64,000 bases of DNA, taken from the NCBI RefSeq assembly GCF_001507435.1, contig NZ_LMWH01000266.1, positions 186,001 through 250,000 of the forward strand, given 5' to 3'. The translations under genes were made by a program, and so were the position numbers. How positions within the stretch are numbered: position 1 is the stretch's first letter; each line of letters begins with the position of its first letter. The notes beneath the pieces are model-generated. The model had not been told where the DNA came from. It worked only from the letters and a program-made list of their open reading frames with translations, and searched no databases. Below are positions 44,338 through 53,522 of this stretch, piece by piece. This stretch comes from Streptomyces sp. NRRL F-5122. GTDB lineage: Bacteria > Actinomycetota > Actinomycetes > Streptomycetales > Streptomycetaceae.

Positions 44338-44362
44338 GTCCCGTGTGCGGTGGGTCGGGCCG

Positions 44363-47300
44363 TCAGGCCAGCAACTCCACCTCCGCCAGGGTCGCCTGAC
44401 CGCTCAGGACCAGGCGGTAGTGCGTGTAGGAGCCGGTGTCCGGGATCGAGAACGCCCTCGTCTGCCGGTCCCATGCGAAGGATTCGCCCGAGCGCCGGTC
44501 GAGCGTGGTCCACTGCGTGCCGTTCCTGGACGCCTGAAGGGTCCAGTCCGTGGGCGCCTTCGTGTGGTCCGCCGGGGATGTCAGGGTGTACTGCACCGCC
44601 TTGGCGGACTCCGTGACGGGAAGGTCCACGCTCGTCACGGTGCCCTCCGTCGCCGAGGTGTTGTCGAAGAGCGCTCCGTCACCCTTGATCACGTCCGCAC
44701 GGGGCGAGGGGACCTTGTCGTCCTGGGTGATCGACACCGGCGCCGCCGTCTTCCCGGTGCCCCAGGAAGACGGCCGGGCACCCATGTCGAAGTCCAGCAC
44801 CCCGCCCTTGGCCAGCAGGCTGTGCGGCAGCGACGTCGACGTCCACGCCTTGCCGTTCACCTTCACGCCCTGGACGTACACATTGCGGCTGCTGTTCTTC
44901 GGTGCCCTGATCACCAGGTCCTTGCCGTTCTCCAGGTGCACCGTCGCCTTGGTGAACAGCGGAGACCCGATGGCGTACTCGCCGCTGCCCATCACCAGCG
45001 GGTAGAAGCCAAGCGCCGAGAACACGTACCAGGCCGACTGCTCGCCGTTGTCCTCGTCGCCGTGGTACCCCTGGCCGATCTCGCTGCCGGTGTACAGGCG
45101 GGAGAGGACCTCACGGGCCTTCGCCTGCGCCTTCCACGGTTCGCCCGCCGCGTCGTACATGTAGATCACATGGTGGGCGACCTGGTTGGAGTGCCCGTAC
45201 ATGCCCATCCGGACGTCGCGCGCCTCCGTCATCTCGTGGATGACACCGCCGTAGGAGCCCACGAACTCCGGTGACGCCGTCTCGGGCGTCGCGAAGTACT
45301 CGTCGAGCTTGTCCGCCAGCCCGGCACGGCCGCCGTACAGGTTGGCCAGGCCCCGGCTGTCCTGCGGCGCCGTGAAGGCGTAGCCCCAGCCGTTCGTCTC
45401 CGTGTAGTCGTAGCCCCACACCCGCGGGTCGTACTTCGCGGAGTCCACCCGCCAGTTGCCCTGCGCGTCACGGCCCTGGAAGAAGCCGGCCTTCGTGTCG
45501 AAGAGGTCGACGTAGTCCTGGGCGCGGTTGAGGAAGTACGCCGACTCCTCCTTGTAGCGCTTCTTGTGGGTCTTCTCGTAGAGCGCCTGGCCCATCTTCG
45601 CGATGCCGTAGTCGTTGACGTAGCCCTCCATCGCCCACGACAGGCCCTCACCGGTGGCGGTGCTCGTGTAGCCGAGGAACGGAGAGGTCGCCATGCCCTT
45701 GCGGCCCACCCCGGACGACGGAGGCGTGACCGTGGCGTTCTTCACCGCCGCGTCGTAGGCAGCCCCCGCGTCGAAGTTCACGCCCTTCGCATAGGCGTCC
45801 GCGAACGCCACGTCCGAGGAGGTGCCCGTCATCAGGTCCGCGTAGCCGGGCGAGGACCACCGGGAGGTCCAGCCGCCGTCCTTGTACTGCTGCACGAATC
45901 CGTCGACCAGTTCACCGGCCTGCTTCGGCGTGAAGAACGAGTACGCCGGCCATGTCGTCCGGTAGGTGTCCCAGAAACCGTTGTTGACGTACACCTTGCC
46001 GTCGACGATCTTCGCCCCGGTGTGGGTTGGGGTGTCCTGACCCGTCATCGGGGAGAAGGGGGACGCGTACTGATTCGTCGAACCCACCTTCTCGAAACCG
46101 GAGTTGGGGTACAGGTACAGCCGGTACATCGAGGAGTACAGCGTCGTCAGCTGGTCGGTCGTGGCCCCCTCGACCTCGACCCTGCCGAGCAGTTCGTCCC
46201 AGGCCTTCTGGGCGCGTGCCTTCACGTCCTCGAACGAGGATCCGTCGGGGACCTCCTGGCTCAGATTGTCCTCGGCCTGGTCCACGCTGATGAGCGAGGT
46301 GGCGAGACGGAGGGTCACCGTGTGGTCGGCGCCCGGCTTGAAGCGCAGGTACCCCTTCACTCCCGAGGACGCGCCGTCCGTCACGGGCGCGTCGAACACG
46401 CCGTATACGAACAGCCGTGTGGCACCCGTCGACAGGCCGGACTTCACGTCCGAGAAGCCGGTGACGATCCCCTTGTCCTTGTCCAGGGTCAGCCCGGCCT
46501 GCTCGGTCACGTTGTCGAAGATCACGCTCGCGTCGTCACCGGGGTAGGTGAACCGCAGTACGGCCGCGTGGTCCGTCGGCGTCATCTCCGCCTTCAGGCC
46601 GTTCTCGAAGGTCACCCCGTAGTAGTAGGGGCGCGCGGTCTCCCTCTCGTGCCGGAACGCCAGCGCCCGTGCCTCCCGGCCGGTGTCCGGCGTGCCGGAC
46701 GCGGCCGACGGCATCACCTGGAACGTCTGCCGGTCACCCATCCAGGGGCTGGGCTCATGGCTCGCGCTGAACGCCTCGACGGTGGGCAGATTGTCGTCGT
46801 TGTTGGCCCGGGCGTAGTCGTACAGCCAGCTCAGCGAGCCCGCGTTGGTCACCGGCGTCCAGAAATTGAAACCGTGCGGCACGGCCGTCGCGGGGAAGTT
46901 GTTGCCGCGGGAGAAGCCGCCGCTGGAGTTGGTGCCGCGGGTCGTCAGCGCGTAGTCGGACAGATGCGCCTTGGGCTTGTCCGGTGGGGTCGTCTTCAGC
47001 GAGACGTCGTCCAGCCAGCCCCGGAACTTCGCCGGTCCCTTGGGCGAGTCGTAGGCGACCAGAATCCGGTCCACGGTCTTGCCGGCCGCGACCGAGCCGA
47101 TCCGCGCGACCACGTTGTTCCACTGGTTCACATACAGGACCTTGGCCGCGCCCTGCCCCTGGGGGGTGAGCGGGAGGCCGTGCTGGTCGAGCGCGCCGAG
47201 GCCGCTCAGATAGGTTCCGTCGGTGAAGGCCAGGTCGACGGAGACGTTCGTGGCGTCGTAGTCGCGGTCCCCGTCCGCCATCGACGGGAAGATGCGGTAC

Positions 47301-48166
47301 GACAACCGGGTGTCCCGCTGGACGGCCACGTTCACGTCGAAGACCTTGTTGTACGAGTACCCACGGCCGTCCGCCGTGTGCGTCCCCGCGTAGCGCAGCG
47401 CCCGGCTGCCCGTGAAGCCCATGCCCGCCTTGGCGGTGGGGGAGCCGATCGGGCCGCGGTCCACCAGCGTGCGCATGTCCTTGGGCGTGGGATCGGTGGT
47501 GTCGCCCGTGGAGAACTGCACATCGGCGAGCTGGAGGATGTCGGCCCCGTGGTTCCTGGTGAAGTCGAGCCGGAAGTGCTGGTACTCGGCCGGTGCGGCG
47601 AGATCGAACGACGTCGTCCTGAACCGCTCGTCGAAGGACACGCCGGTCCGGGTGTCCAGGGTCTTCCAGTCCTTGCCGTCCGTGGAGCCCTGAAGGGTCC
47701 AGTCCGCCGGGTCCCGTTCCGCGGCGTCGTTGGCCGACGTGAGCGCGTACGTCACCACCTTGACCGGGGCGTCGAAGTCGAACTCCACCCAGCCCGTCGG
47801 CGCGAACGTGAGCCACTTGGTGCTCGGTTCGCCGTCGATCAGGTTCTCCTTGACCTCACCGGAGCCCGAGTTCTCGGCGCTGGCCCGGACGTCGGTGACC
47901 TCATCGGTGACATTGCCCGGAATACCCGTCGCATACGCACCGTCCACGCCGGACGCCCGTTTCGAACCGTCCGCCGCCGTGTCGACGGTGTTGAGCCATG
48001 TCGGCGCCGGATCGTCCGTTTCGAACGACGAGGCGAACTCCCGGTCGGCGCTCCCCGCCCGGGCGGGCAGGGCCACCGAGGCGCCCTGTGCCCCTACGAG
48101 CAATGCCAGGGCGGCCGCCCCGACGACCGCCGTCGGGGCCCATCTGTGCCGAGATCTGTGCTGCAT
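44363..48166 (-). CDS. Secreted GH92 alpha-mannosidase with two discoidin-like domains
   Basis: This 1267-residue exported enzyme has a signal peptide (TAVVGAAALALLVGAQGASVAL). An N-terminal F5/8 (discoidin) carbohydrate-binding domain lies at about 75-205 (DWTLQGSTDGKDWKTLD), followed by the GH92 N- and catalytic domains, with SNQVAHHVIYMYDAAGEPWKAQ and GYHGDEDNGEQSAWYVFSALG from the calcium-dependent catalytic core. A second discoidin-like domain ends the protein (DWTLQASRNGTQWTTLD). GH92 enzymes are exo-alpha-mannosidases acting on N-glycans or mannans. The ATG at 48166 is preceded by GGAGGG; an operator lies 32 bp upstream. Confidence 0.92.
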   Translation of the reverse strand: MQHRSRHRWAPTAVVGAAALALLVGAQGASVALPARAGSADREFASSFETDDPAPTWLNTVDTAADGSKRASGVDGAYATGIPGNVTDEVTDVRASAENSGSGEVKENLIDGEPSTKWLTFAPTGWVEFDFDAPVKVVTYALTSANDAAERDPADWTLQGSTDGKDWKTLDTRTGVSFDERFRTTSFDLAAPAEYQHFRLDFTRNHGADILQLADVQFSTGDTTDPTPKDMRTLVDRGPIGSPTAKAGMGFTGSRALRYAGTHTADGRGYSYNKVFDVNVAVQRDTRLSYRIFPSMADGDRDYDATNVSVDLAFTDGTYLSGLGALDQHGLPLTPQGQGAAKVLYVNQWNNVVARIGSVAAGKTVDRILVAYDSPKGPAKFRGWLDDVSLKTTPPDKPKAHLSDYALTTRGTNSSGGFSRGNNFPATAVPHGFNFWTPVTNAGSLSWLYDYARANNDDNLPTVEAFSASHEPSPWMGDRQTFQVMPSAASGTPDTGREARALAFRHERETARPYYYGVTFENGLKAEMTPTDHAAVLRFTYPGDDASVIFDNVTEQAGLTLDKDKGIVTGFSDVKSGLSTGATRLFVYGVFDAPVTDGASSGVKGYLRFKPGADHTVTLRLATSLISVDQAEDNLSQEVPDGSSFEDVKARAQKAWDELLGRVEVEGATTDQLTTLYSSMYRLYLYPNSGFEKVGSTNQYASPFSPMTGQDTPTHTGAKIVDGKVYVNNGFWDTYRTTWPAYSFFTPKQAGELVDGFVQQYKDGGWTSRWSSPGYADLMTGTSSDVAFADAYAKGVNFDAGAAYDAAVKNATVTPPSSGVGRKGMATSPFLGYTSTATGEGLSWAMEGYVNDYGIAKMGQALYEKTHKKRYKEESAYFLNRAQDYVDLFDTKAGFFQGRDAQGNWRVDSAKYDPRVWGYDYTETNGWGYAFTAPQDSRGLANLYGGRAGLADKLDEYFATPETASPEFVGSYGGVIHEMTEARDVRMGMYGHSNQVAHHVIYMYDAAGEPWKAQAKAREVLSRLYTGSEIGQGYHGDEDNGEQSAWYVFSALGFYPLVMGSGEYAIGSPLFTKATVHLENGKDLVIRAPKNSSRNVYVQGVKVNGKAWTSTSLPHSLLAKGGVLDFDMGARPSSWGTGKTAAPVSITQDDKVPSPRADVIKGDGALFDNTSATEGTVTSVDLPVTESAKAVQYTLTSPADHTKAPTDWTLQASRNGTQWTTLDRRSGESFAWDRQTRAFSIPDTGSYTHYRLVLSGQATLAEVELLA

Positions 48167-48197
48167 ACGCGAGCACCCTCCCTGCGCTGTGAAATTG

Positions 48198-48209
48198 GAC
48201 AACGTTGTC
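48198..48209. promoter_or_regulatory. GACAACGTTGTC operator of the GH92 gene
   Basis: Perfect 12-bp palindrome 31 bp upstream of the GH92 start and downstream of TTGACA (48255-48260, minus strand). Its twin at 44185-44196 suggests a common LacI-type repressor; none is encoded in the window. Confidence 0.65.
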
Positions 48210-48398
48210 TACTCCGCTGCGCGAGGAACCAGTAGGTGGCCAAGTAGCCAGTGATGTCAAGGTGTTGAGTGTGGCATTCGGGCTCAATGCGGCGGATATG
48301 CCGTTCTGGAAGCGCACGGGCATCCCGTATTTCCGAGAGGTCTCAACTCGGAAAAGCAAAGAGTCAACCTTGCATTCGATCTTGCCCAGTTGGCGGGA

Positions 48399-48414
48399 AG
48401 TGGACTATACCTGT
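48399..48414 (+). promoter_or_regulatory. DasR-responsive-element-like site upstream of ngcE
   Basis: AGTGGACTATACCTGT matches 13 of 16 positions of the DasR consensus A[C/G]TGGTCTAGACCA[C/G]T. DasR represses GlcNAc and chitin-utilisation genes, and the next gene is the GlcNAc/chitobiose-binding protein NgcE, 206 bp downstream. The dyad is imperfect. Confidence 0.6.
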
Positions 48415-48620
48415 CGGCGTCCGGAGCAGCCGTCTTCTGCGGTCCGACGGCTGTGGGCAGGCACGACCGGGGGAATGGGAGGCGGCGAACTGTTTCGGGA
48501 ATCAACAACTGCCGTGCGCCCCACTGAATCCCTCGTGCACGACCCCAGCTTCACCATCACCGCGGTGCCGGTAAGGATCCGGTTCACCGCCTGAGTCCTG
48601 GAGAAGGCGAGGACTTGAGC

Positions 48621-50072
48621 ATGGGATCCACTTCCGGCGAGAACTCCACCACCGCAGGCGTCGGACGCCGTGATCTGATCAAGCGGTCCGCTGCGCTCGG
48701 TCTGATCTCCGTCCCCGCGATGAGCTTCCTTTCCGCCTGCGCCAGTGGCGGCGGCGACGATCAGGGGAAGGCCAAATCGGGCAAGAAGACCGAGAAGAAC
48801 CCGCTCGCCGTCAATGACACGGCGCAGATGGAATTCGTGTTGTTCGACGGCGGCTTCGGCAAGGAGTACGCCGAGGACGCGGTCAAGATCTACGAGAAGG
48901 ACTTCCCGAAGGCCAAGGTCAAGTTCTCCGCCACCCAGAAGATCCAGTCCACCCTGCAGCCCCGCTTCAACCAGGGCACGCCGCCCGACCTCATCGACAA
49001 CTCCGGCGCCGAGCAGATGGACATGGGCGTCCTCGTCGGCAAGAGCCAGCTCGCCGACCTGACCCCGCTGCTGGACGCCGCGTCGTACGACGACCCCTCC
49101 AAGAAGGTCCGCGACACCCTGCGTCCGGGCATCGTGGAAATGGGCCAGTTCGACGGCAAGCCGGTCTGGATCCTGTACTACGCCTACACGGTGTACGGCG
49201 TCTGGTACTCGCAGAAGGCCCTCGACTCGCTCGACGAGCAGTACCCGGAGACCTGGGACGCGATGCTCAAGGTCTGCGAGAAGGCCAAGAAGAAGGGCAT
49301 GGCGGGCTGGACGTACGCGGGCAAGTACCCGTACTACCTCCCCTTCTCGCTGTACCCGATGATCGGCAAGGTCGGTGGCCGCGAGGTCCTGGACGCCATC
49401 GACAACCTGGAGCCCAACGCCTGGAAGCACCCGGCGGTCAAGGCCTGCTTCGAGGCCTACTACGAGCTCTACAAGAAGGGTTACGTCCTCAAGGGGACGC
49501 CCGGCCTCGACCACATCCAGTCGCAGACCGCCTGGGCCAAGGGCAAGGCGCTGTTCATCCCGAACGGCTCCTGGGTCGAGAACGAGTCCGCGAACGTGAT
49601 CCCCAGCGACTTCAACCTCGCGGTCTCCGCCCCCACCGGCCTCGACAGCTCCGACAAGATGCCGTTCGGCACCATCTGGGCCTCCGGCGGCGAGCCCTTC
49701 ATCGTCCCGGCCAAGGCGAAGAACGCCGCGGGCGGCATGGAGCAGCTGCGCATCATGCTCAGCGAGGCCTCGTCGAAGAACTTCACCGCCAAGGTGAAGT
49801 CCCTGACCGCGTACAACGGCGGCACCGACGGCATCACCCTCACCCCGGGTCTGAAGTCCGGTGTCGCGGCGCTGGAGAAGGCCGGCGACAACGTCGTGAA
49901 CCCGCGTCTCCAGGACTGGTACGTGCAGCTGCAGAAGGAGAAGATCGGCGTGTCCGGCCTGGGCGAGATGATGGCCGGCCGTCTCACCCCCGCCGAGGCC
50001 ATCCAGAAGATCCAGGGCTTCGCCGACGAGGCGGCGAAGGACTCGTCGATCAAGCACTACAAGCACCAGTGA
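48621..50072 (+). CDS. ngcE: N-acetylglucosamine/diacetylchitobiose-binding lipoprotein NgcE
   Basis: This 483-residue extracellular binding protein closely follows the NgcE pattern of Streptomyces, which captures GlcNAc and (GlcNAc)2. The start GRRDLIKRSAALGLISVPA is a twin-arginine type signal with lipobox LSAC near residue 39, so it is probably a Tat-exported lipoprotein. The mature protein includes TPPDLIDNSGAEQMDMGVLV and GMEQLRIMLSEASSKNFTAKV. The ATG at 48621 lies 14 bp after GCGAGG; a TTG six bases earlier is less likely. First gene of ngcEFG; the ATPase is not in the operon, consistent with a shared MsiK. Confidence 0.92.
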   Translation: MGSTSGENSTTAGVGRRDLIKRSAALGLISVPAMSFLSACASGGGDDQGKAKSGKKTEKNPLAVNDTAQMEFVLFDGGFGKEYAEDAVKIYEKDFPKAKVKFSATQKIQSTLQPRFNQGTPPDLIDNSGAEQMDMGVLVGKSQLADLTPLLDAASYDDPSKKVRDTLRPGIVEMGQFDGKPVWILYYAYTVYGVWYSQKALDSLDEQYPETWDAMLKVCEKAKKKGMAGWTYAGKYPYYLPFSLYPMIGKVGGREVLDAIDNLEPNAWKHPAVKACFEAYYELYKKGYVLKGTPGLDHIQSQTAWAKGKALFIPNGSWVENESANVIPSDFNLAVSAPTGLDSSDKMPFGTIWASGGEPFIVPAKAKNAAGGMEQLRIMLSEASSKNFTAKVKSLTAYNGGTDGITLTPGLKSGVAALEKAGDNVVNPRLQDWYVQLQKEKIGVSGLGEMMAGRLTPAEAIQKIQGFADEAAKDSSIKHYKHQ

Positions 50073-50121
50073 GGGTCCGTCACCAGCGGCAACACCCGCC
50101 CAGAGAACGGGGTCGGTAGCA

Positions 50122-51048
50122 ATGCAGCACGGCAAGTACCGGTTCATCGTGGGGTTCCTGGCGGTTCCCCTGGGGCTGTACGGGCTTTTCGTCGTCTGGC
50201 CGTTCATCCAGTCCATCTACTACTCGTTCACGGACTGGACCGGCCTGAGCCCCGAATTCAAGATGGTGGGCTTCGACAACTACAAGAGGATGCTCCATGA
50301 CGAGATCTTCTGGAAGTCGTTGCAGCACAGCCTGCTGTTCGCCTTGGTGCTGCCGCTGGTGACGCTCACCCTGGCGCTGTTCTTCGCCTTCATGATCAAT
50401 GTGGGCGGGCGGCGCCGGAGGGGCGGCCCGGTGATCTCCGGTGTCCGCGGCTCGTCGTTCTACAAGATCGTCTACTTCTTCCCGCAGGTGCTGTCGATCG
50501 CGATCGTGTCCTTGCTGTTCGCCTTCGCGTACAACCCGGACAGCGGCGCGATCAACTCGCTGCTGCGCGGGATCGGACTCGACAGCCTGCAACCGCTGTG
50601 GCTGGGCGACCCGAGTCTCGCCCTGTGGTGCGTCATGGCGGTGCTCGTCTGGTCGACGGTCGGCTTCTTCGTGGTGCTGTTCTCCGCGGGTATGGCGTCG
50701 ATACCGACGGATCTGTACGAGGCCGCGCTGCTGGACGGCGCCGACCGGATCGCCACGTTCTTCCGGATCACCCTGCCGTTGCTCTGGGACACCGTGCAGT
50801 CCGGCTGGGTGTACATGGGCATCCTCGCCCTCGGCGCCGAGTCGTTCGCGGTCGTACAGATCATGACCACAGGACCGGGCGGTCCCGACTACTCGACGAC
50901 GGTCATGGTCCTGTACGTCTACCAGAAGGCCTTCCGGGACGGTCAGGCCGCATACGCCACGACCATCGGTGTGGCCCTGCTCGTCGTCACGCTCGCCTTC
51001 GCGGCCGTCGTGATGCGGCTGGGCCGACGCGAGCGGCTGGAGTTCTGA
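50122..51048 (+). CDS. ngcF: Sugar ABC transporter permease NgcF
   Basis: This 308-residue MalF-type permease has six membrane helices and the EAA loop LYEAALLDGADRIATFFRITLP near residue 200, which contacts the ATPase. It follows ngcE by 49 bp and precedes ngcG by 4 bp. The N-terminal residues HGKYRFIVGFLAVPLGLYGLFVVWPFIQSIYYSF show helix 1. Confidence 0.92.
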   Translation: MQHGKYRFIVGFLAVPLGLYGLFVVWPFIQSIYYSFTDWTGLSPEFKMVGFDNYKRMLHDEIFWKSLQHSLLFALVLPLVTLTLALFFAFMINVGGRRRRGGPVISGVRGSSFYKIVYFFPQVLSIAIVSLLFAFAYNPDSGAINSLLRGIGLDSLQPLWLGDPSLALWCVMAVLVWSTVGFFVVLFSAGMASIPTDLYEAALLDGADRIATFFRITLPLLWDTVQSGWVYMGILALGAESFAVVQIMTTGPGGPDYSTTVMVLYVYQKAFRDGQAAYATTIGVALLVVTLAFAAVVMRLGRRERLEF

Positions 51049-51052
51049 TCAC

Positions 51053-51976
51053 ATGAAGACGACTGACACCTCCGCCCCCGTGCCGGCCGAGTCCGGTCTT
51101 CCCGTCGCCGAGATCGGCACTACGCGCGGGACGGCGCCCAGGGAGAAGAAGGAGGGAACCGTCCTCAATGCCTTCTCGCACGGGATCCTCGTCCTCTGGG
51201 CCATCATGGTGGTCATGCCGCTGCTGTGGGCGGTGATGACGTCCTTCAAGGACGACAGCTCCATTTTCGGCTCGCCCTGGGCACTGCCGGACAAACTGCA
51301 TTTCGACAACTGGGCGCGGGCCTGGACCGATGCCAACATGAGCGACTACTTCCTCAACACCATCCTTGTGGTGGGAGGTTCGCTCATCGGCACCCTGGTG
51401 CTCGGTTCGATGGCGGCGTATGTGCTGGCCAGATTCGATTTTCCGGGAAACCGCTTCATCTACTTCCTGTTCATCGGCGGCATGAGTTTCCCGATCATGC
51501 TGGCCCTGGTCCCGCTGTTCTACGTCGTGAACAACATGGGACTGCTGAACACGATTCACGGGCTCATCCTGGTCTACATCGCCTACTCCCTGCCGTTCAC
51601 GGTGTTCTTCCTGACCGCGTTCTTCCGGACCCTGCCGACCTCGGTCGCGGAAGCCGCGTTCGTGGACGGTGCCTCGCACAGCCGGACCTTTTTCCAGATC
51701 ATGCTGCCGATGGCCAAACCCGGGCTGATCAGTGTGGGGATCTTCAACTTCCTCGGGCAGTGGAACCAGTACATGCTGCCGACGGTGCTCAACACCGACC
51801 CGGACAAGCACGTCCTCACCCAGGGGCTCGTGCAGCTGGCCGTCAGTCAGGGATACAAGGGCGACTGGTCCGGTCTCTTCGCCGGTCTGGTCATGGCCAT
51901 GCTGCCCGTGCTCGCGGCCTACATCATCTTCCAGCGGCAGGTGGTGCAGGGCCTCACGGCCGGCGCCCTGAAGTAG
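51053..51976 (+). CDS. ngcG: Sugar ABC transporter permease NgcG
   Basis: This 307-residue MalG-type permease has six helices and EAAFVDGASHSRTFFQIMLPMAKPG as EAA loop near residue 205. A 35-residue polar N-terminus precedes helix 1. Last gene of the uptake operon; a perfect 15-bp hairpin follows. Confidence 0.92.
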   Translation: MKTTDTSAPVPAESGLPVAEIGTTRGTAPREKKEGTVLNAFSHGILVLWAIMVVMPLLWAVMTSFKDDSSIFGSPWALPDKLHFDNWARAWTDANMSDYFLNTILVVGGSLIGTLVLGSMAAYVLARFDFPGNRFIYFLFIGGMSFPIMLALVPLFYVVNNMGLLNTIHGLILVYIAYSLPFTVFFLTAFFRTLPTSVAEAAFVDGASHSRTFFQIMLPMAKPGLISVGIFNFLGQWNQYMLPTVLNTDPDKHVLTQGLVQLAVSQGYKGDWSGLFAGLVMAMLPVLAAYIIFQRQVVQGLTAGALK

Positions 51977-51992
51977 TCCGAGGCCTTCGCTC

Positions 51993-52027
51993 GGCCGACG
52001 CCGCCCCCACCCCGGGGGCGGCGTCGG
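51993..52027 (+). terminator. Terminator hairpin after ngcG
   Basis: Perfect 15-bp arms GCCGACGCCGCCCCC (51993-52007) and its complement (52013-52027) flank a 5-nt loop, starting 16 bp after the ngcG stop. Confidence 0.88.
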
Positions 52028-52201
52028 CATGCGTGCCCCGAAGATCCGTACGCGTGTTTGAGGATCGGATCCGTGCGCGTCCACAGACCCGGATGTAGTT
52101 CAACCTCTTGACGGGAGGCAACCCGAACGGCTCAGCTTAGAGTTCACTAGTTGGACATAGGCGGGGCCTCATCGAGGCGGCCCCGTGCTCAGGAGGTCGT
52201 C

Positions 52202-53401
52202 GTGGAGACTCCGGGGTCGCAGTCATCGCTGCACCGGGCCAACCTGGAGCGGGTCGTGCGTGCCGTGCGGCTGGCAGGATCCCTCACGCAGGCGGAGATC
52301 GCGAGGACGACGGGTCTGTCCGCGGCAACGGTCTCCAACATCGTTCGGGAACTCAAGGACGGCGGAACCGTCGAGGTCACGCCCACGTCGTCGGGCGGTC
52401 GCAGGGCCCGCAGCGTCTCCCTCAGCGGTGACGCCGGCATCGTCATCGGCGTCGACTTCGGGCACACGCATTTGCGCGTCGCGATCGGAAACCTCGCCCA
52501 CCAGGTGCTCGCCGAGGAGGCCGAGCCCCTCGATGTGGACGCCTCCGCCGACCAGGGCTTCGACCGGGCGGAACGGCTGGTCAGCAGGCTGATCGAGGCG
52601 ACCGGGGTGGACCGGGCCAAGATCGCGGGAGTGGGCCTCGGCGTGCCGGGCCCCATCGACGTGGAGTCGGGCACGCTCGGCTCCACCGCCATCCTGCCGG
52701 GCTGGACCGGCGCCAAGCCCGCCGAGGAGCTGCGGGGGCGGCTCGGCGTGCCGGTGCACGTGGACAACGACGCCAACCTCGGCGCCCTCGGAGAGCTCGT
52801 CTGGGGCAGCGGCAGAGGGGTCAAGGACCTGGCGTACATCAAGGTCGCGAGCGGTGTCGGCGCCGGCCTTGTGATCGACGGCACGATCTACCGCGGGCCC
52901 GGCGGCACGGCCGGGGAGATCGGGCACATCACCCTCGACGAGTCCGGGCCGGTCTGCCGCTGCGGCAACCGCGGCTGCCTGGAGACGTTCGCGGCGGCGC
53001 GGTACGTGCTGCCGCTGCTCCAGCCCAGCCACGGCTCCGATCTGACCATGGAGGGCGTGGTCAGGCTGGCGCGCGACGGAGATCCGGGCTGCCGTCGGGT
53101 GGTCGCCGACGTCGGGCGTCACATCGGCAGCGGAGTCGCCAATCTCTGCAATCTGCTGAACCCGAGCCGAGTGGTGCTCGGCGGCGATCTCGCCGAGGCC
53201 GGTGAGCTGGTTCTCGGGCCCATCAGGGAGTCGGTCGGGCGGTACGCGATCCCCAGCGCCGCACGCCAGCTCTCGGTGTTGCCGGGTGCTCTCGGAGGCC
53301 GTGCCGAGGTGCTCGGGGCGCTCGCTCTGGCCCTCAGCGAGATGGGCGATTCGACCCTTTTGGATGGGTCGCTTCCCGCGGTAACCCCTGCCTTCACTTA
53401 G
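52202..53401 (+). CDS. rok7B7: ROK family regulator Rok7B7
   Basis: This 399-residue ROK protein has an N-terminal helix-turn-helix (SLTQAEIARTTGLSAATVSNIVRELKD, about 27-54) and an ROK sugar-kinase-like domain with GVDFGHTHLRVAIGN (phosphate 1) and zinc site CRCGNRGC at 252-259. The position between ngcEFG and xylFGH matches Rok7B7 of S. coelicolor, a pleiotropic regulator of carbon control, development and the xylose operon. The GTG at 52202 is preceded by AGGAGG at good distance. The kinase catalytic residues may persist, but a regulator role is expected. Confidence 0.88.
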   Translation: METPGSQSSLHRANLERVVRAVRLAGSLTQAEIARTTGLSAATVSNIVRELKDGGTVEVTPTSSGGRRARSVSLSGDAGIVIGVDFGHTHLRVAIGNLAHQVLAEEAEPLDVDASADQGFDRAERLVSRLIEATGVDRAKIAGVGLGVPGPIDVESGTLGSTAILPGWTGAKPAEELRGRLGVPVHVDNDANLGALGELVWGSGRGVKDLAYIKVASGVGAGLVIDGTIYRGPGGTAGEIGHITLDESGPVCRCGNRGCLETFAAARYVLPLLQPSHGSDLTMEGVVRLARDGDPGCRRVVADVGRHIGSGVANLCNLLNPSRVVLGGDLAEAGELVLGPIRESVGRYAIPSAARQLSVLPGALGGRAEVLGALALALSEMGDSTLLDGSLPAVTPAFT

Positions 53402-53407
53402 AGAACG

Positions 53408-53425
53408 GATGGCACCGTTGCCATC
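53408..53425. repeat. Inverted repeat after rok7B7
   Basis: GATGGCA and TGCCATC are perfect 7-bp arms around CCGT, 6 bp after the rok7B7 stop and about 115 bp before xylF. It could be a weak terminator of rok7B7 or a regulator site of the xylF promoter. Confidence 0.45.
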
Positions 53426-53522
53426 TCGTTAAGGATTTACTTCTTGACGTCGCACGTGTGGCCGAGTTGACTTCCAGCCACCTCGGCCGCAACGACGCGG
53501 CCTCGTCAGGGAGGTTTCTGAA

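Larger units (their letters stand above)
43794..44362. other. Long gap with orphan promoter and operators, no gene seen
   Basis: This 569-bp stretch between the small membrane protein gene and the end of the GH92 gene contains no supported gene. It does hold a good minus-strand promoter (TTGACA at 44239-44244) and two GACAACnnTGTC-type operator copies, listed separately, but no reading frame follows that promoter. It may be the remnant of a lost gene. Confidence 0.5.

Noticed and set aside
45566..48235. An 889-codon open frame antisense to the GH92 gene
   Set aside because: Same cause; the GH92 protein has clear domains and signal peptide while the antisense product has none.
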